The notes under the pieces are model-generated. The model worked only from the letters and a program-made list of their open reading frames with translations. It searched no databases and was not told the DNA's origin. This document shows, one piece after another, positions 1 to 8,776 of a DNA stretch of 64,000 nucleotides. Each line of letters opens with the position of its first letter. The first letter of the stretch is position 1. Both the position numbers and the translations under genes were made by a program. The DNA is from Streptomyces xiamenensis (GTDB lineage Bacteria; Actinomycetota; Actinomycetes; Streptomycetales; Streptomycetaceae): contig NZ_CP009922.3 of the NCBI RefSeq assembly GCF_000993785.3, positions 558,001-622,000 on the forward strand, in the 5' to 3' direction.

Positions 1-51
1 GGGCCCGGCCGAGCCGGGCGAGTAACGTCCGTCCGGTTTACGCGCATCGAT

Positions 52-82
52 CCGGGCCCGTACGCGGTGCGTACGGGCCCGG
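52..82 (-). terminator. Intrinsic terminator hairpin downstream of mshC
   Basis: A perfect 14-bp stem (arms CCGGGCCCGTACGC and GCGTACGGGCCCGG) closes on a 3-nt loop 40 bp after the mshC stop. There is no U tract, which is usual for Streptomyces terminators. Bases 1-51 to its left hold nothing I can identify. Confidence 0.7.
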
Positions 83-121
83 TCCGCCGTCAGTGCCGGC
101 CGCGGCGGGTGCGCCTGCCGG

Positions 122-1351
122 TCACAGGGCGACGCCGAGCAGGGCGTCCACGGCCCGCGAGACGATGCCGGGGGCGCCGGTGTCCTCGCCGCCGTCCGCC
201 AGCTGGGCCGCGGCCCAGCGGTCAACGGCCGCGAGCGCGGCCGGTGCGTCCAGATCGTCGGCCAGCGCCTCCCTGATCTCCTCGACCAGGTCGAGCGCGG
301 CCAGCCCGTCGGGGCGGGAGACCGCCGCCCGCCAGCGGGCCAGCCGCTGCTCGGCCTCCTCCAGCACCGCGGGTGTCCACTCCCAGTCGGCGCGGTAGTG
401 CCGTGACAGCAGCGCCAGCCGGAGGGCGGCCGGGTCGACGCCGTCGCGCCGCAGCTGGGAGACGAAGACCAGATTGCCCCGCGACTTGGACATCTTCTCG
501 CCCTGGTACCCGACCATGCCCGCGTGCACATAGCTGGCGGCGAACGGGTACTCACCGGTGAGCGTCTGGGCGTGCGAGGCGCCCATCTCGTGGTGCGGGA
601 AGGCCAGGTCGGAGCCGCCGCCCTGCACGTCGAAGCCCATGCCCAGGTGCTCCAGGGCGATCGCCACGCACTCGATGTGCCAGCCGGGGCGCCCCGGGCC
701 CAGGCTGCCGCCGTCCCAGGAGGGCTCGCCGGGGCGGGCGGCCAGCCACAGCAGCGGATCGAGAGGGTTCTTCTTGCCGGGGCGGTCCGGGTCGCCGCCG
801 CGTTCGGCGGACAGCGCGCGCATGGTCGCCGCGTCGAGCCCCGAGACCTTCCCGAAGTGCTCGTCGGCGGCCACCGAGTAGTAGATGTCACCGTCGAGTT
901 CGTAGGCGGCGCCCTGCTCGCGCAGCCGCTCCACCAGCGGCACGATGCCCGGTATGGCCTCCACCGCCCCGACGTAGTGGGCGGGCGGCAGCATCCGCAG
1001 CGCGGTCATGTCCTCGCGGAACAGCTCGGTCTCGCGCAGCGCGAGCGCCGTCCAGTCCTCGCCGGTGGCCACCGCCCGCTCCAGCAACGGGTCGTCGATG
1101 TCGGTGACGTTCTGTACGTAGTGCACCTGCCGCCCCGTGTCCAGCCAGACCCGCTGCACGAGGTCGAACGCGGTGTAGGTGGCCGCGTGGCCCAGGTGAG
1201 TGGCGTCGTAGGGGGTGATTCCGCAGACGTAGAGCCGGGCCACGGGCCCGGGGGTGAGGGTCACCCGGCTCCCGGTGGCGGTGTCATGAATCCTGAGGTC
1301 GCGGCCCTGACCAGGCAGCGCGGGGACCTCGGAGGCGGGCCAGGCATACAT
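122..1351 (-). CDS. mshC: Cysteine:1D-myo-inosityl 2-amino-2-deoxy-alpha-D-glucopyranoside ligase (mycothiol biosynthesis)
   Basis: This cytosolic enzyme joins cysteine, activated as cysteinyl-AMP, to GlcN-inositol, the penultimate step of mycothiol synthesis. The 409-aa protein is built like a cysteinyl-tRNA synthetase without its anticodon-binding domain. It shows the class I HIGH-type motif (THLGHAA, about residues 50-56) just after a zinc-ligand cysteine in YVCGITPYD, the tryptophan and cysteine of GWHIECV, zinc-site histidines in [11 protein letters not shown], and the KMSKS loop as KMSKSRGN. Length is normal for MshC. The start [12 protein letters not shown] matches the typical MshC N terminus. 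The gene is the last of a leftward run with the SCO1664-type and DUF3090 genes, and a strong hairpin follows it. A true cysteinyl-tRNA synthetase would be longer, so I prefer MshC. Confidence 0.95.
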   Translation of the reverse strand: MYAWPASEVPALPGQGRDLRIHDTATGSRVTLTPGPVARLYVCGITPYDATHLGHAATYTAFDLVQRVWLDTGRQVHYVQNVTDIDDPLLERAVATGEDWTALALRETELFREDMTALRMLPPAHYVGAVEAIPGIVPLVERLREQGAAYELDGDIYYSVAADEHFGKVSGLDAATMRALSAERGGDPDRPGKKNPLDPLLWLAARPGEPSWDGGSLGPGRPGWHIECVAIALEHLGMGFDVQGGGSDLAFPHHEMGASHAQTLTGEYPFAASYVHAGMVGYQGEKMSKSRGNLVFVSQLRRDGVDPAALRLALLSRHYRADWEWTPAVLEEAEQRLARWRAAVSRPDGLAALDLVEEIREALADDLDAPAALAAVDRWAAAQLADGGEDTGAPGIVSRAVDALLGVAL

Positions 1352-1442
1352 GCCACGAGCCTATCCGCCCACGCCCCGGCTTACACGGCGGGCCCGGTCA
1401 GGGGCTCCCGCCGGGGGCGTGGCACGGTTCCCCGGCCGGTGT

Positions 1443-2311
1443 TCAGATCAGCGGCCAGGGGATGGCGGGCCACTCGCCGCCGGGGAGCGGATGACGGCCG
1501 GTGCGCAGCAGTTCCGCGACGCGCTCGCGCAGCGCGGCGTACTCGGCGGGGCTGATCAGCTCCGCGATCCGGGTGGCCGGCTCGCTGTCCGGGTCGGCCA
1601 GCGCGTCCGACAGCCTCCGCAGCGCCTGGGGCACGCCGTCCGGCAGCGGCTCGCCCGCCCAGCCCCACAGCAGCGTGCGCAGCTTGTTCTCGGTGTGGAA
1701 GGTCACCCCGTGATCGATGCCGTACAGCCGGCCGTCGGGCTGGGGCAGCAGATGGCCGCCCTTGCGGTCGCCGTTGTTGATCACCGCGTCCAGGACGGCG
1801 ACGCGGCGCAGCCGTTCGTCGTCCGCGTGCACCAGCAGTGCCAGGGTGCCGTCGCCGGTCTCCACCTGGCCGATCGCCCGCCAGCCGGGCTCGGGCTCGG
1901 TACCATCGGTCAGGGCAAGCAGTTCGGAGGGCGGACCGGGCTCGGCGCCGTCCGTGTCCTGCGCCTCCCCCGCCTCCGGTTCCGGGGCGTCGCGCGGGTC
2001 GGGGCCCACCCACAGCTGGCACATGGTCTCGCCGTGCGGCCCCTCGCGCAGCACGGTCGGCGGCACCAGGTCCCAGCCCAGCGCGCGGCACACCTCGTAC
2101 GCGGCGACCTCACGGCGGGCCAGATTGCCCTCGGGAAGTCCCACAGCGGGCGCTCGCCGGCCACCGGCTTGCACACGCAGGCCAGTTGCCGGCCACCGAG
2201 TTCGGCGGTGGCGTACAGGACCGCGTTGGAGGCGTCCGGGATCCGGCCGAGCACGGTGAGCGTGCCGTGCGCGAGGATCTTGGCGGCGTCCTCGTGGGGG
2301 TCGGGTGTCAT
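1443..2311 (-). CDS. SCO1664-family protein (PI3K/PI4K-like fold), frameshifted as sequenced
   Basis: The conserved actinobacterial SCO1664 family sits beside mshC. Its role is unknown; the fold is related to phosphatidylinositol-kinase catalytic domains. Residues ASNAVLYA, VCKPVAGERPLWDFP and, further on, NGDRKGGHLL and YGIDHGVTFH are visible. The start is the ATG at 2311, which overlaps the DUF3090 stop as ATGA. The frame breaks after LWDFP: the next residues EGNLARREVAAYEV lie in another frame. One extra G in the GGG run at 2133-2135 (plus strand) would restore a continuous protein of 289 aa. The rest is intact and well conserved, so a consensus error is likelier than a pseudogene. The inferred kinase-like activity is untested here. 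Confidence 0.8.
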
Positions 2312-2901
2312 GTCCGGCTGCGCCGGTACCCGTTCTGGCGCGGGCATACATGTCCCTCCGGGTCGAGCGGCAGGCTGCACAGGGGGCACGGCGGGCGCCC
2401 CGCCCCCACCACCTCCAGGGCGCGCTTGGCGAAGGCACGGGCCATGGTGCCGGACAGCCGCACCCGCAGCATGGGCGGGCCGTTCTCGTCGTCCCGCAGC
2501 AGCCGCTCCTCGGCCTCGGCGAACTCCTCCTCGGAGTCGGCCTCCAGCTCCACCAGGGCCTGGGCCTCCACGATCATCCGCTCGTTGTCGCCGTCCCAGG
2601 CCAGGGCCATGGTGCCGACCCGGAACTCCTCCTCGACGGGCACCTGGAGCGGCCCGGTGTCGGCGACCTCGGTGGGGGCGACGGCCGGGACGGTGGTGGA
2701 CCCGCCGGAGCGGCGCACCACTTCGTCAAGCAGTTCGTCGATGCGCTGGGCGAGCGCCTCGACCTGGGCCTTCTCCAGGGCGACGCTGGTGGTGCGGGGG
2801 CCGGCCGTGGCCTGCAGGAAGAAGCTGCGCCGGCCAGGCAGTCCGACCGTCCCGGCGACGAATCGTTCCGGAGGGTCATAGAGGAACACCTGACGGGACA
2901 C
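2308..2901 (-). CDS. DUF3090 family protein
   Basis: A 197-aa conserved actinobacterial protein of unknown function. It begins MSRQVFLYDPPERFVAGTVG and ends in a small Cys cluster (CPLCSLPLDPEGHVC, about residues 173-187) that looks like a zinc knuckle. The middle is rich in acidic residues. It is the first gene of the leftward run and overlaps the SCO1664-type gene by four bases, so the two products are probably made together. In actinobacteria this pair commonly travels with mshC, but a role in mycothiol metabolism is only guilt by association. Confidence 0.88.
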   Translation of the reverse strand: MSRQVFLYDPPERFVAGTVGLPGRRSFFLQATAGPRTTSVALEKAQVEALAQRIDELLDEVVRRSGGSTTVPAVAPTEVADTGPLQVPVEEEFRVGTMALAWDGDNERMIVEAQALVELEADSEEEFAEAEERLLRDDENGPPMLRVRLSGTMARAFAKRALEVVGAGRPPCPLCSLPLDPEGHVCPRQNGYRRSRT

Positions 2902-2977
2902 GTACTGCTCCGTTGGGTCGATGGCGGACTGTTGTCTGGCGACACTGGCACCCTACTGCGCGACACGATCACGGTGC

Positions 2978-3670
2978 CTAGGCACCGCCCCCGACCGGCG
3001 CCTCGGTCTCGGCGGTGCGGTCGCGTTCACCCGCCGGGGTGTGCGGTACGAACTCGCGCAGATCGCCCGTGTCGCCGAACCGCAGCAGCAGGGGGTGGTC
3101 GCCGTAGCGGATGGCGGTGACGGAGGCCGGGTGCGGGGCGATGCGCTGGAAGTGGTCGAGGTGGAGGCCGAGGGCGTCGGCGACCAGCGCCTTGATGTTG
3201 TCGCCGTGGGTGCACAGCAGCCACACCGCGGCCTCGCCGTGCTCGCGGGCGATGCGGGCGTCCCACTCCTGCGCGGCGGCGACCACCCGCTCGGCCATCC
3301 CGCGCAGGGCCTCGCCGCCGGGGAAGCGTACGGCGGAGGGCCGGGTGCGGACGGTGGCCATCAGGGGCTGCTCGGCGAGTTCGCGCAGCGCGCGGCCGGT
3401 CCACTCGCCGTAGTCGCACTCGATGACCCGCTCCTCCTCGTACACCGGCAGGTCGGGGCGGGCGGCGCGCAGCGGCGCCAGGGTCTCCACGCAGCGCTGG
3501 AGCGGGCTGTGCACGGCGGCGGCCAGCGGCACCCCGGCCAGCCGCCCGGGCAGCGCGGCTGCCTGCTCGTGGCCGAAGTCGTCGAGGGCGGTGCCGGGGG
3601 CTCGCCCGGCGAGCAGTCCGGCGGAGTTGGCGGTGGTCCTGCCGTGGCGCAGCAGCAGCATGGTGGGCAT
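2978..3670 (-). CDS. Histidine phosphatase family protein (phosphoglycerate-mutase-like)
   Basis: A 230-aa cytosolic phosphatase of the RHG branch. The N-terminal LLLRHGRTTAN carries the phospho-accepting His of the RHG motif near residue 9. The second catalytic His is in LLCTHGDNIKAL, and CDYGEWTG supplies the acidic residue. The length and the layout of the CTHGDNIK box match the actinobacterial phosphoglycerate-mutase-like family usually found next to DUF3090. The substrate cannot be read from sequence. It follows the same orientation as the mshC run but is separated by 76 bases from DUF3090 and may have its own promoter. Confidence 0.85.
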   Translation of the reverse strand: MPTMLLLRHGRTTANSAGLLAGRAPGTALDDFGHEQAAALPGRLAGVPLAAAVHSPLQRCVETLAPLRAARPDLPVYEEERVIECDYGEWTGRALRELAEQPLMATVRTRPSAVRFPGGEALRGMAERVVAAAQEWDARIAREHGEAAVWLLCTHGDNIKALVADALGLHLDHFQRIAPHPASVTAIRYGDHPLLLRFGDTGDLREFVPHTPAGERDRTAETEAPVGGGA

Positions 3671-3733
3671 GGGGCCAGCGTAGGACGGCGGGCCCCGGAT
3701 CGGGGAGTGATCCCGTACGGGTCACCGCTGTTG

Positions 3734-3758
3734 GGGACCCGGGCCGGGCCCGGGTCCC
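3734..3758 (-). terminator. Hairpin terminator after the luciferase-like gene
   Basis: Arms GGGACCCGGG and CCCGGGTCCC form a 10-bp perfect stem with a 5-nt loop, 17 bases past the stop of the oxidoreductase at 3775 and upstream of the histidine phosphatase. Confidence 0.55.
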
Positions 3759-3774
3759 GCCGCTCGCGCGGGTC

Positions 3775-4824
3775 TCAGCCCAGGCCGGCCCGTTCCAGGG
3801 CCTCGGCGCCGGTCCGCAGGGCGCCGAGGCGTTCCTGGAGGGTGAGCCCGGCCGGGGCGAGGGACAGGGTGGTGACGCCGGCCTCGGCGTAGGCGCGCAT
3901 CCGGTCGGCGATGCGCTCCACCGGCCCGATGAGGGTGGTGGAGTCGATGAGCGAGCGGGGTACGGCGGCGGCCGCGGCGGCCTTGTCGCCGGCCAGGTAG
4001 TGGTCCTGGATCTCGGCGGCCTCCTTCTCGTACCCCATGCGCCGGGCGAGCCGGTTGTAGAAGTTCTGTTCGCGGCTGCCCATGCCGCCGACGTACAGGG
4101 CGGTGTACGGGCGGAAGTGGTCGGCGAGGGTGTCCAGGTCCTGGCCCACGGCGATCGGGACGGTGGGGGCGATGTCGAAGCCGGTCAGATCGGCGCCGAC
4201 GGCCGCCCTGCCCTCGCGCAGGGCGCCCAGCGTGGTGGCCTCGGCGTGTTCCGGCGAGAAGAAGATCAGCAGCGCGCCGTCGGCGATCTCACCCGTCTGG
4301 CGGAGGTTCTTGGGGCCGATGGCGGCGATGTAGAGCGGGATGTGCTCGCGGACCGGGTGCACGGTGAGCTTGAGGGGCTTGCCGGGGCCGCCGGGCAGCG
4401 GGAGGGTCCAGTGTTCGCCCTCGTGGGTCAGCCGCTGCCGGGACATGGCGGTGCGGACGATCTGCACGTACTCGCGGGTGCGGGCCAGCGGTTTGTCGAA
4501 CGTGACGCCGTACCAGCCCTCGGAGACCTGCGGCCCGGAGACGCCGAGGCCCAGCCGGAAACGCCCGCCGGACAGGGAGTCGAGGGTGGCGGCGGTCATG
4601 GCGGTCATGGCCGGGGCGCGGGCGGGGATCTGGAGGATGGCGGAGCCGATGTCGATCCGCTCGGTGTGGGCGGCGACCCAGGACAGCACCGTGGGCGCGT
4701 CGGAGCCGTAGGCCTCCGCTGCCCAGCAGACGGCGTAGCCGAGCCGGTCGGCCTCCTTGGCCACTTCGAGGTTGTCGGCGTCCATTCCGGCGCCCCAGTA
4801 ACCGAGGTTGATTCCGAGCCGCAT
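3775..4824 (-). CDS. LLM-class F420-dependent oxidoreductase
   Basis: A TIM-barrel luciferase-like flavin or deazaflavin oxidoreductase of 349 aa. It starts MRLGINLGYWGAGMDAD and shows the family features SGGRFRLGLGVSGPQV, the N-terminal beta strand, and PLYIAAIGPKNL in the second half. The pattern resembles the F420-using branch common in actinomycetes. The donor and substrate are not determined. I chose ATG 4824 because homology begins there and a GAGGCGG Shine-Dalgarno precedes it; the longer frame upstream has no homology. It diverges from the aldo/keto reductase with only 74 bp between starts, so promoters overlap and the two may be co-controlled. Confidence 0.85.
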   Translation of the reverse strand: MRLGINLGYWGAGMDADNLEVAKEADRLGYAVCWAAEAYGSDAPTVLSWVAAHTERIDIGSAILQIPARAPAMTAMTAATLDSLSGGRFRLGLGVSGPQVSEGWYGVTFDKPLARTREYVQIVRTAMSRQRLTHEGEHWTLPLPGGPGKPLKLTVHPVREHIPLYIAAIGPKNLRQTGEIADGALLIFFSPEHAEATTLGALREGRAAVGADLTGFDIAPTVPIAVGQDLDTLADHFRPYTALYVGGMGSREQNFYNRLARRMGYEKEAAEIQDHYLAGDKAAAAAAVPRSLIDSTTLIGPVERIADRMRAYAEAGVTTLSLAPAGLTLQERLGALRTGAEALERAGLG

Positions 4825-4898
4825 ACAACCGCCTCTACTCGTCGGTAACCTGCCCTTGCGACGGACTCTACCTCCCGGCGCCAGTACGCTCAACGGCC

Positions 4899-5882
4899 AT
4901 GGATCTTCGGCATCTGGGCCACACCGGCCTGCGCGTATCCCGGCTCGGGCTCGGCACGTTGAGGTGGGCGAGGGACACGGAGGAGCAGGACGCGGCGGAG
5001 CTGCTGAAGATGTTCTGGGAGGCGGGCGGCACGCTGCTCGACACGGCGGACGTGTACGCGGACGGCGGGGCCGAGTACCTGCTGGGCCGGCTGCTGGACT
5101 CCCTGGTCCCCCGGTCCGAGCTGGTGATCGCCACCAAGGCGGGCAGCGTGCCCGATCCCGACCGGCGCTTCGACGGCTCGCGCGGCCACCTGCTGGCGGC
5201 GCTGGACGCCTCGCTGGAACGGCTGGGCACCGATTACGTCGATCTGTGGCAGGTGCATGCCTTCGATCCGATGACCCCGCTGGAGGAGACGCTCCAGGCC
5301 CTGGACATCGCGGTGAGCAGTGGGCGGGTGCGGTACGCCGGAGTCTCCAACTTCTGCGGCTGGCAGCTGGCGAAGGCGGCGACCTGGCAGCTGGGGGTGC
5401 CGGGGGCCCGCACCCGGCTGGCGAGCACCCAGATGGAGTACTCCCTGCTCCAGCGCGGTGTGGAGCGCGAGGTACTGCCGGCCGCCCTGGACCTGGGGGT
5501 GGGGCTGCTGCCGTCCTCCCCGCTGGGACGCGGGGTGCTGACGGGCAAGTACCGGCACGGCACCCCGCCGGGTTCGCGCGGGGCCTCCACGACGCTGGCC
5601 GGGTTCGTCGCCCCGTACCTGGACGGGGCGGGGCGACGCGTGGTGGACGCGGTGGCCACCGCGGCGGACGGCCTCGCCGTCACCCCGGCACAGGTCGCGC
5701 TCGCCTGGATACGGGACCGGCCCGGGGTGGCCGCCCCCATCGTCGGCGCCCGCACGGCACACCAACTGCACGAGGCGTTGTCAGTGGAGGACCTTAGGCT
5801 TCCTGACGAGATCTGCCGCGCGCTGGATGACATCTCGGCGCCGGTGCACCAGTACCCGGACCACGAGTGGAGTTCGCTGTGA
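4899..5882 (+). CDS. Aldo/keto reductase
   Basis: A 327-aa NADPH-dependent reductase with the (beta/alpha)8 fold. The catalytic tetrad can be followed: Asp and Tyr in LLDTADVYADG, Lys in LVIATKAG, and the position of His in VDLWQVHAFDP. C-terminal cofactor-binding residues lie around PIVGARTAHQL. A TACGCT -10 box at 4885-4890 sits 8 nt before the ATG, suggesting a leaderless transcript. The stop TGA overlaps the GTG start of the next gene, so the two are translationally coupled. The substrate is unknown. Confidence 0.88.
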   Translation: MDLRHLGHTGLRVSRLGLGTLRWARDTEEQDAAELLKMFWEAGGTLLDTADVYADGGAEYLLGRLLDSLVPRSELVIATKAGSVPDPDRRFDGSRGHLLAALDASLERLGTDYVDLWQVHAFDPMTPLEETLQALDIAVSSGRVRYAGVSNFCGWQLAKAATWQLGVPGARTRLASTQMEYSLLQRGVEREVLPAALDLGVGLLPSSPLGRGVLTGKYRHGTPPGSRGASTTLAGFVAPYLDGAGRRVVDAVATAADGLAVTPAQVALAWIRDRPGVAAPIVGARTAHQLHEALSVEDLRLPDEICRALDDISAPVHQYPDHEWSSL

Positions 5883-7798
5883 CCGCCGAGAACCAGTCGC
5901 CGCAGCCGGCCGAGGGCACCCCCGCGGGGGGCCTGGCGGACGCACTGCGGGCCGCGGTACGGGCGGTGGAGAGCGGGGAGCGGCCCGCCACGTCCTTCTT
6001 CACCCGGCCGGAACCGGCGCCGCGGCCGGCCGCCGCACGGGCCGTGGCCCGTGCCGGGGCGCAGCCGGCCGGCGGCGGGGCGCCGGTGGCCGTGCCGGCG
6101 GAGCTGGTGGAGCTGCTGGAGCGCGGCGGGGCGCCCGGGGAGCTGGGCGGCCGGGTGGCCGCGGCGCTGGGCGAGAGCGCGGCGGCCGAGCTGGCCGGCG
6201 ACCCCTGGCGGCTGCTGGCGGTGCCCGGCATGCTGCCCGGGCAGGTGGACGGCTTCGCGCGGGCGCTGCTGGGCACCGAGTGCGATCCGCAGGACCCGCG
6301 CCGGGGCGTGGCGCTGACGGTGTGGCTGCTGGAACGGGCGGCACTGGCCGGGCACACCGCGCTGGAGGCCGCGGCGCTGGCCGAAGCGCTGGCGGGGCAG
6401 CGGGTGGCGGACCCGGAGGAGACCCTGCGCGCGGCCGTCGAGGAGGGCGCGGTGCTGGTCTTCCAGGACACCGTGGTGGCGGCGGGCGCCGGCGAAGAGA
6501 CACCCGTCCGGGTGTTGTTCGGACTCGACCGCTACGCGCTCGCGGAGGAAAGCCTGGCCGACGGCCTGGCCCGGCTGCGCGGCTCGGCCCCCGCCGGGGA
6601 CACGGACAGCGCCCGGGGCTGGGAGGAGGCCGCCGCCGGGGCTCCGACTCCCTCGGCCGCCGAGCTGATCAAGGCCGTGGCCGCGCACCCGGTGGTGGCG
6701 CACAGCGGCGGCGAGGCGGCGCGGGCGGAGCCGGCCGCGCTGGTGGCGGCGGCCCGCCGGCTCGGGCTGCGGGCCTTCGCGGCGGCCCACGGCCCGGACG
6801 GACGGCAGCGGCTGGCGCGGGCGCTGCCGCCGCAGGACGCGGACGCGGCCGTCACGGTGAGCGGCCTGCTCGGCGGCACCGAGGGCCCCGAGCGGGACGC
6901 GGACGGGGCGCTGGCCCTGGACGTGCTGGCCGTACTGGACGCGCCCCAGCTCACGGTGGAGACCGCGGCCACCTTGGTGGAGTCACTGCCGGACGGCGCC
7001 CGGCTCGTGCTCAGCGGCGATCCGGCGGTGCTGGGGGCCGCGGGCCCCGGTCAGGTCCTGGCGGACGTGGCGGCCTGCGGGGGCGTACCGCATCTCACCT
7101 CGCGGACGCCGGACGAGGGCCCGGTGGGCGAACTGGTCTCCGGGATCGCCATCGGTGAGCTGTACCAGGTCGAGGCGCCCGGCAAGGAAGTGGTGATCGT
7201 GCCGGCGGGCGACGCCGGCGAGGCGGTGCACCGTACGGTCCAGCTGGTCACCGACTCCATCCCGCGCGCCGTGGGGATCCCGGCCGCCGAGGTGCGGGTG
7301 ATCACGGTGGGACACGGCGGCGCGGCGGGCACCCGGGTGCTGAACGCGGCCCTGAAGGAGCGGCTGAACCCGGGCCCCGGCCGGTTCGGCGGCTTCGACC
7401 CGGGCGACCAGGTCACCTACTCCCCCGCACCCGGCCGGAGCCGGCCCGCCACCGTCACCGGGGCCGACGCGGACGGGCTGCACCTCACCGCCCAGGAGGG
7501 GCCCTTCACCGTCCCCCGGGAGCGGGTGGCGGGGACCGTACGGCACGGCTGGGCGATCACCGCGCACCAGGCCGCGGCGGCCCGCTGGCCGGCCGTGGTC
7601 GTGGTGCTGCCGGGCGACGCGGTGGCGGCGCTCGACCGGTCCTGGATCTACACCGCCTTCAGCCGGGCTGAGCGCCATCTCTCGGTGGTCCAGGGGATCG
7701 GACCCGCACTGGCCCAGGCGGTCGCGGCGCCCCCGGCGGCCGGCCGTGGCACCCGGCTGGCCGCGCTGCTGCGCCCCCAGCCGGTGGCGGGCGGCTGA
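5879..7798 (+). CDS. RecD-like helix-hairpin-helix protein with degenerate helicase motifs
   Basis: A 639-aa protein that follows the plan of RecD2-type helicases: an N-terminal region that may hold helix-hairpin-helix units, a Rossmann-like core, and a C-terminal UvrD_C_2-like domain (HGWAITAHQAAAARWPAVVVVLP, then SWIYTAFSRAERHL, about residues 560-610). The core appears inactive. Where Walker A should be (about residue 270) it reads VVAHSGGEAARAEPAAL, with no GKT. Walker B, normally ending DE, reads LAVLDAPQL. The neighbouring RLVLSGDPAVLGAAGPGQVL still resembles the helicase motif after Walker B. I chose GTG 5879 because it forms a GTGA overlap with the previous stop and has GGAG 6 nt upstream; a GTG at 5867 is possible. 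It probably binds DNA or partners without unwinding. Confidence 0.75.
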   Translation: MTAENQSPQPAEGTPAGGLADALRAAVRAVESGERPATSFFTRPEPAPRPAAARAVARAGAQPAGGGAPVAVPAELVELLERGGAPGELGGRVAAALGESAAAELAGDPWRLLAVPGMLPGQVDGFARALLGTECDPQDPRRGVALTVWLLERAALAGHTALEAAALAEALAGQRVADPEETLRAAVEEGAVLVFQDTVVAAGAGEETPVRVLFGLDRYALAEESLADGLARLRGSAPAGDTDSARGWEEAAAGAPTPSAAELIKAVAAHPVVAHSGGEAARAEPAALVAAARRLGLRAFAAAHGPDGRQRLARALPPQDADAAVTVSGLLGGTEGPERDADGALALDVLAVLDAPQLTVETAATLVESLPDGARLVLSGDPAVLGAAGPGQVLADVAACGGVPHLTSRTPDEGPVGELVSGIAIGELYQVEAPGKEVVIVPAGDAGEAVHRTVQLVTDSIPRAVGIPAAEVRVITVGHGGAAGTRVLNAALKERLNPGPGRFGGFDPGDQVTYSPAPGRSRPATVTGADADGLHLTAQEGPFTVPRERVAGTVRHGWAITAHQAAAARWPAVVVVLPGDAVAALDRSWIYTAFSRAERHLSVVQGIGPALAQAVAAPPAAGRGTRLAALLRPQPVAGG

Positions 7799-7822
7799 GG
7801 GCGGCACAGGGCCGGGCTCCTG

Positions 7823-8482
7823 CTACCGCAGGGAGCCCAGGTCCTCCTCGTCGAAGGCGTCACTGATGTCGAAGCGGCAGATCACCCGCTCGGGGTCGAC
7901 CGCCTCGAAAGGGGCCGCCAGCCACTCCCCCGGCTCCACCGGCTCGTCCCCGGCGGCCACCCACAGGGTCGCGTCGCCCTCCTCCAGGCCGAACTCCTTG
8001 TGCCGGGTGGCGATCTCGTCCGGGTCGAACTCCCCGAAGATCACCCCGAGCGCCGCGTGCAGGCTGCCCCCGGCGGCCTCGCGCACATCGGCGGCCTCCG
8101 CCCCGGTGGTCTCCGGGTCGAGTTCGGTGACGCGCTGCGCCTGACCGCGCAGCCGCCGGGGGTCGACGACGACGTAGTCGCGCCGCATGAAGACACTCAG
8201 ATACTCCGGCCGTTCCGGACCCGCGTAGCCGGTGGGGCCCTCGGTCGCGGGGACCTCGAAGGGCGTCACCTCGTCGTAGACGTCGTACAGCAGCTCGTCG
8301 TACACCTCACCGGCGGCCGCCATCTCGTTGAACGCGGTGTAGACATCGGCCTCCGCGTCGGCTTCGGCGGCCTGTCCGGTGGCACGCCGTTCAATGGCTT
8401 CCAGGTGCCGGTCGATCGCGTTCTTGAGCGCGTCGGCGGCGGCGCGGACTTCGGCAGCCGTCGGCTGCACAGCATCAGACAT
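7823..8482 (-). CDS. Conserved Streptomyces hypothetical protein
   Basis: A 219-aa acidic cytosolic protein with no signal peptide or membrane segment. The N-terminal half is helical (AADALKNAIDRHLEAIERR) and may form a coiled coil. The C-terminal half is mixed, with RRDYVVVDPRRLRGQAQR and FEAVDPERVICRFDISDAF. I do not recognise a domain. It faces the RecD-like gene tail to tail with 24 bp between stops, and diverges from the DUF5703 gene. Start ATG 8482 (MSDAVQPTAAEVR) gives the conserved N terminus; the upstream extension looks non-coding. Confidence 0.75.
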   Translation of the reverse strand: MSDAVQPTAAEVRAAADALKNAIDRHLEAIERRATGQAAEADAEADVYTAFNEMAAAGEVYDELLYDVYDEVTPFEVPATEGPTGYAGPERPEYLSVFMRRDYVVVDPRRLRGQAQRVTELDPETTGAEAADVREAAGGSLHAALGVIFGEFDPDEIATRHKEFGLEEGDATLWVAAGDEPVEPGEWLAAPFEAVDPERVICRFDISDAFDEEDLGSLR

Positions 8483-8529
8483 GGTGCAGACGGTATCGGC
8501 ATCGGGGCCCTGGACGCACAATGGATTCG

Positions 8530-8718
8530 ATGCCGGAATATGAGTTTCGTGATGTGTATGTCCCCCGCACGGTCTCGCGTGCCGCTACCACGCGGCTGCT
8601 GACCGACCAGGCCGAGTACGGGCAGTGGGAGCTGGCCCGGCTGCGGCTGTATCCGGACGGCAGCCGAAGGGTACGGCTGAGACGACGGATCATCCGCCAG
8701 CTGCGCCCGACCTGGTAA
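8530..8718 (+). CDS. DUF5703 family small protein
   Basis: A 62-aa basic protein, MPEYEFRDVYVPRTVSR, followed by DQAEYGQWELARLRLYPDGSR and an Arg-rich tail. This is the compact actinobacterial DUF5703 family; function unknown. An in-frame ATG at 8521 adds three residues and is an alternative start. A strong bidirectional hairpin follows the stop. Confidence 0.8.
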   Translation: MPEYEFRDVYVPRTVSRAATTRLLTDQAEYGQWELARLRLYPDGSRRVRLRRRIIRQLRPTW

Positions 8719-8732
8719 CCCTCCGACACGAC

Positions 8733-8764
8733 AGGTGGGCCCCGCGCGAACGCGGGGCCCACCT
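8733..8764. terminator. Bidirectional terminator
   Basis: A perfect 14-bp stem (AGGTGGGCCCCGCG with its complement) closed by a CGAA tetraloop lies between the convergent DUF5703 and long chaplin genes, 15 and 13 bases from their stops. Confidence 0.85.
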
Positions 8765-8776
8765 GGATGCGGCTCG

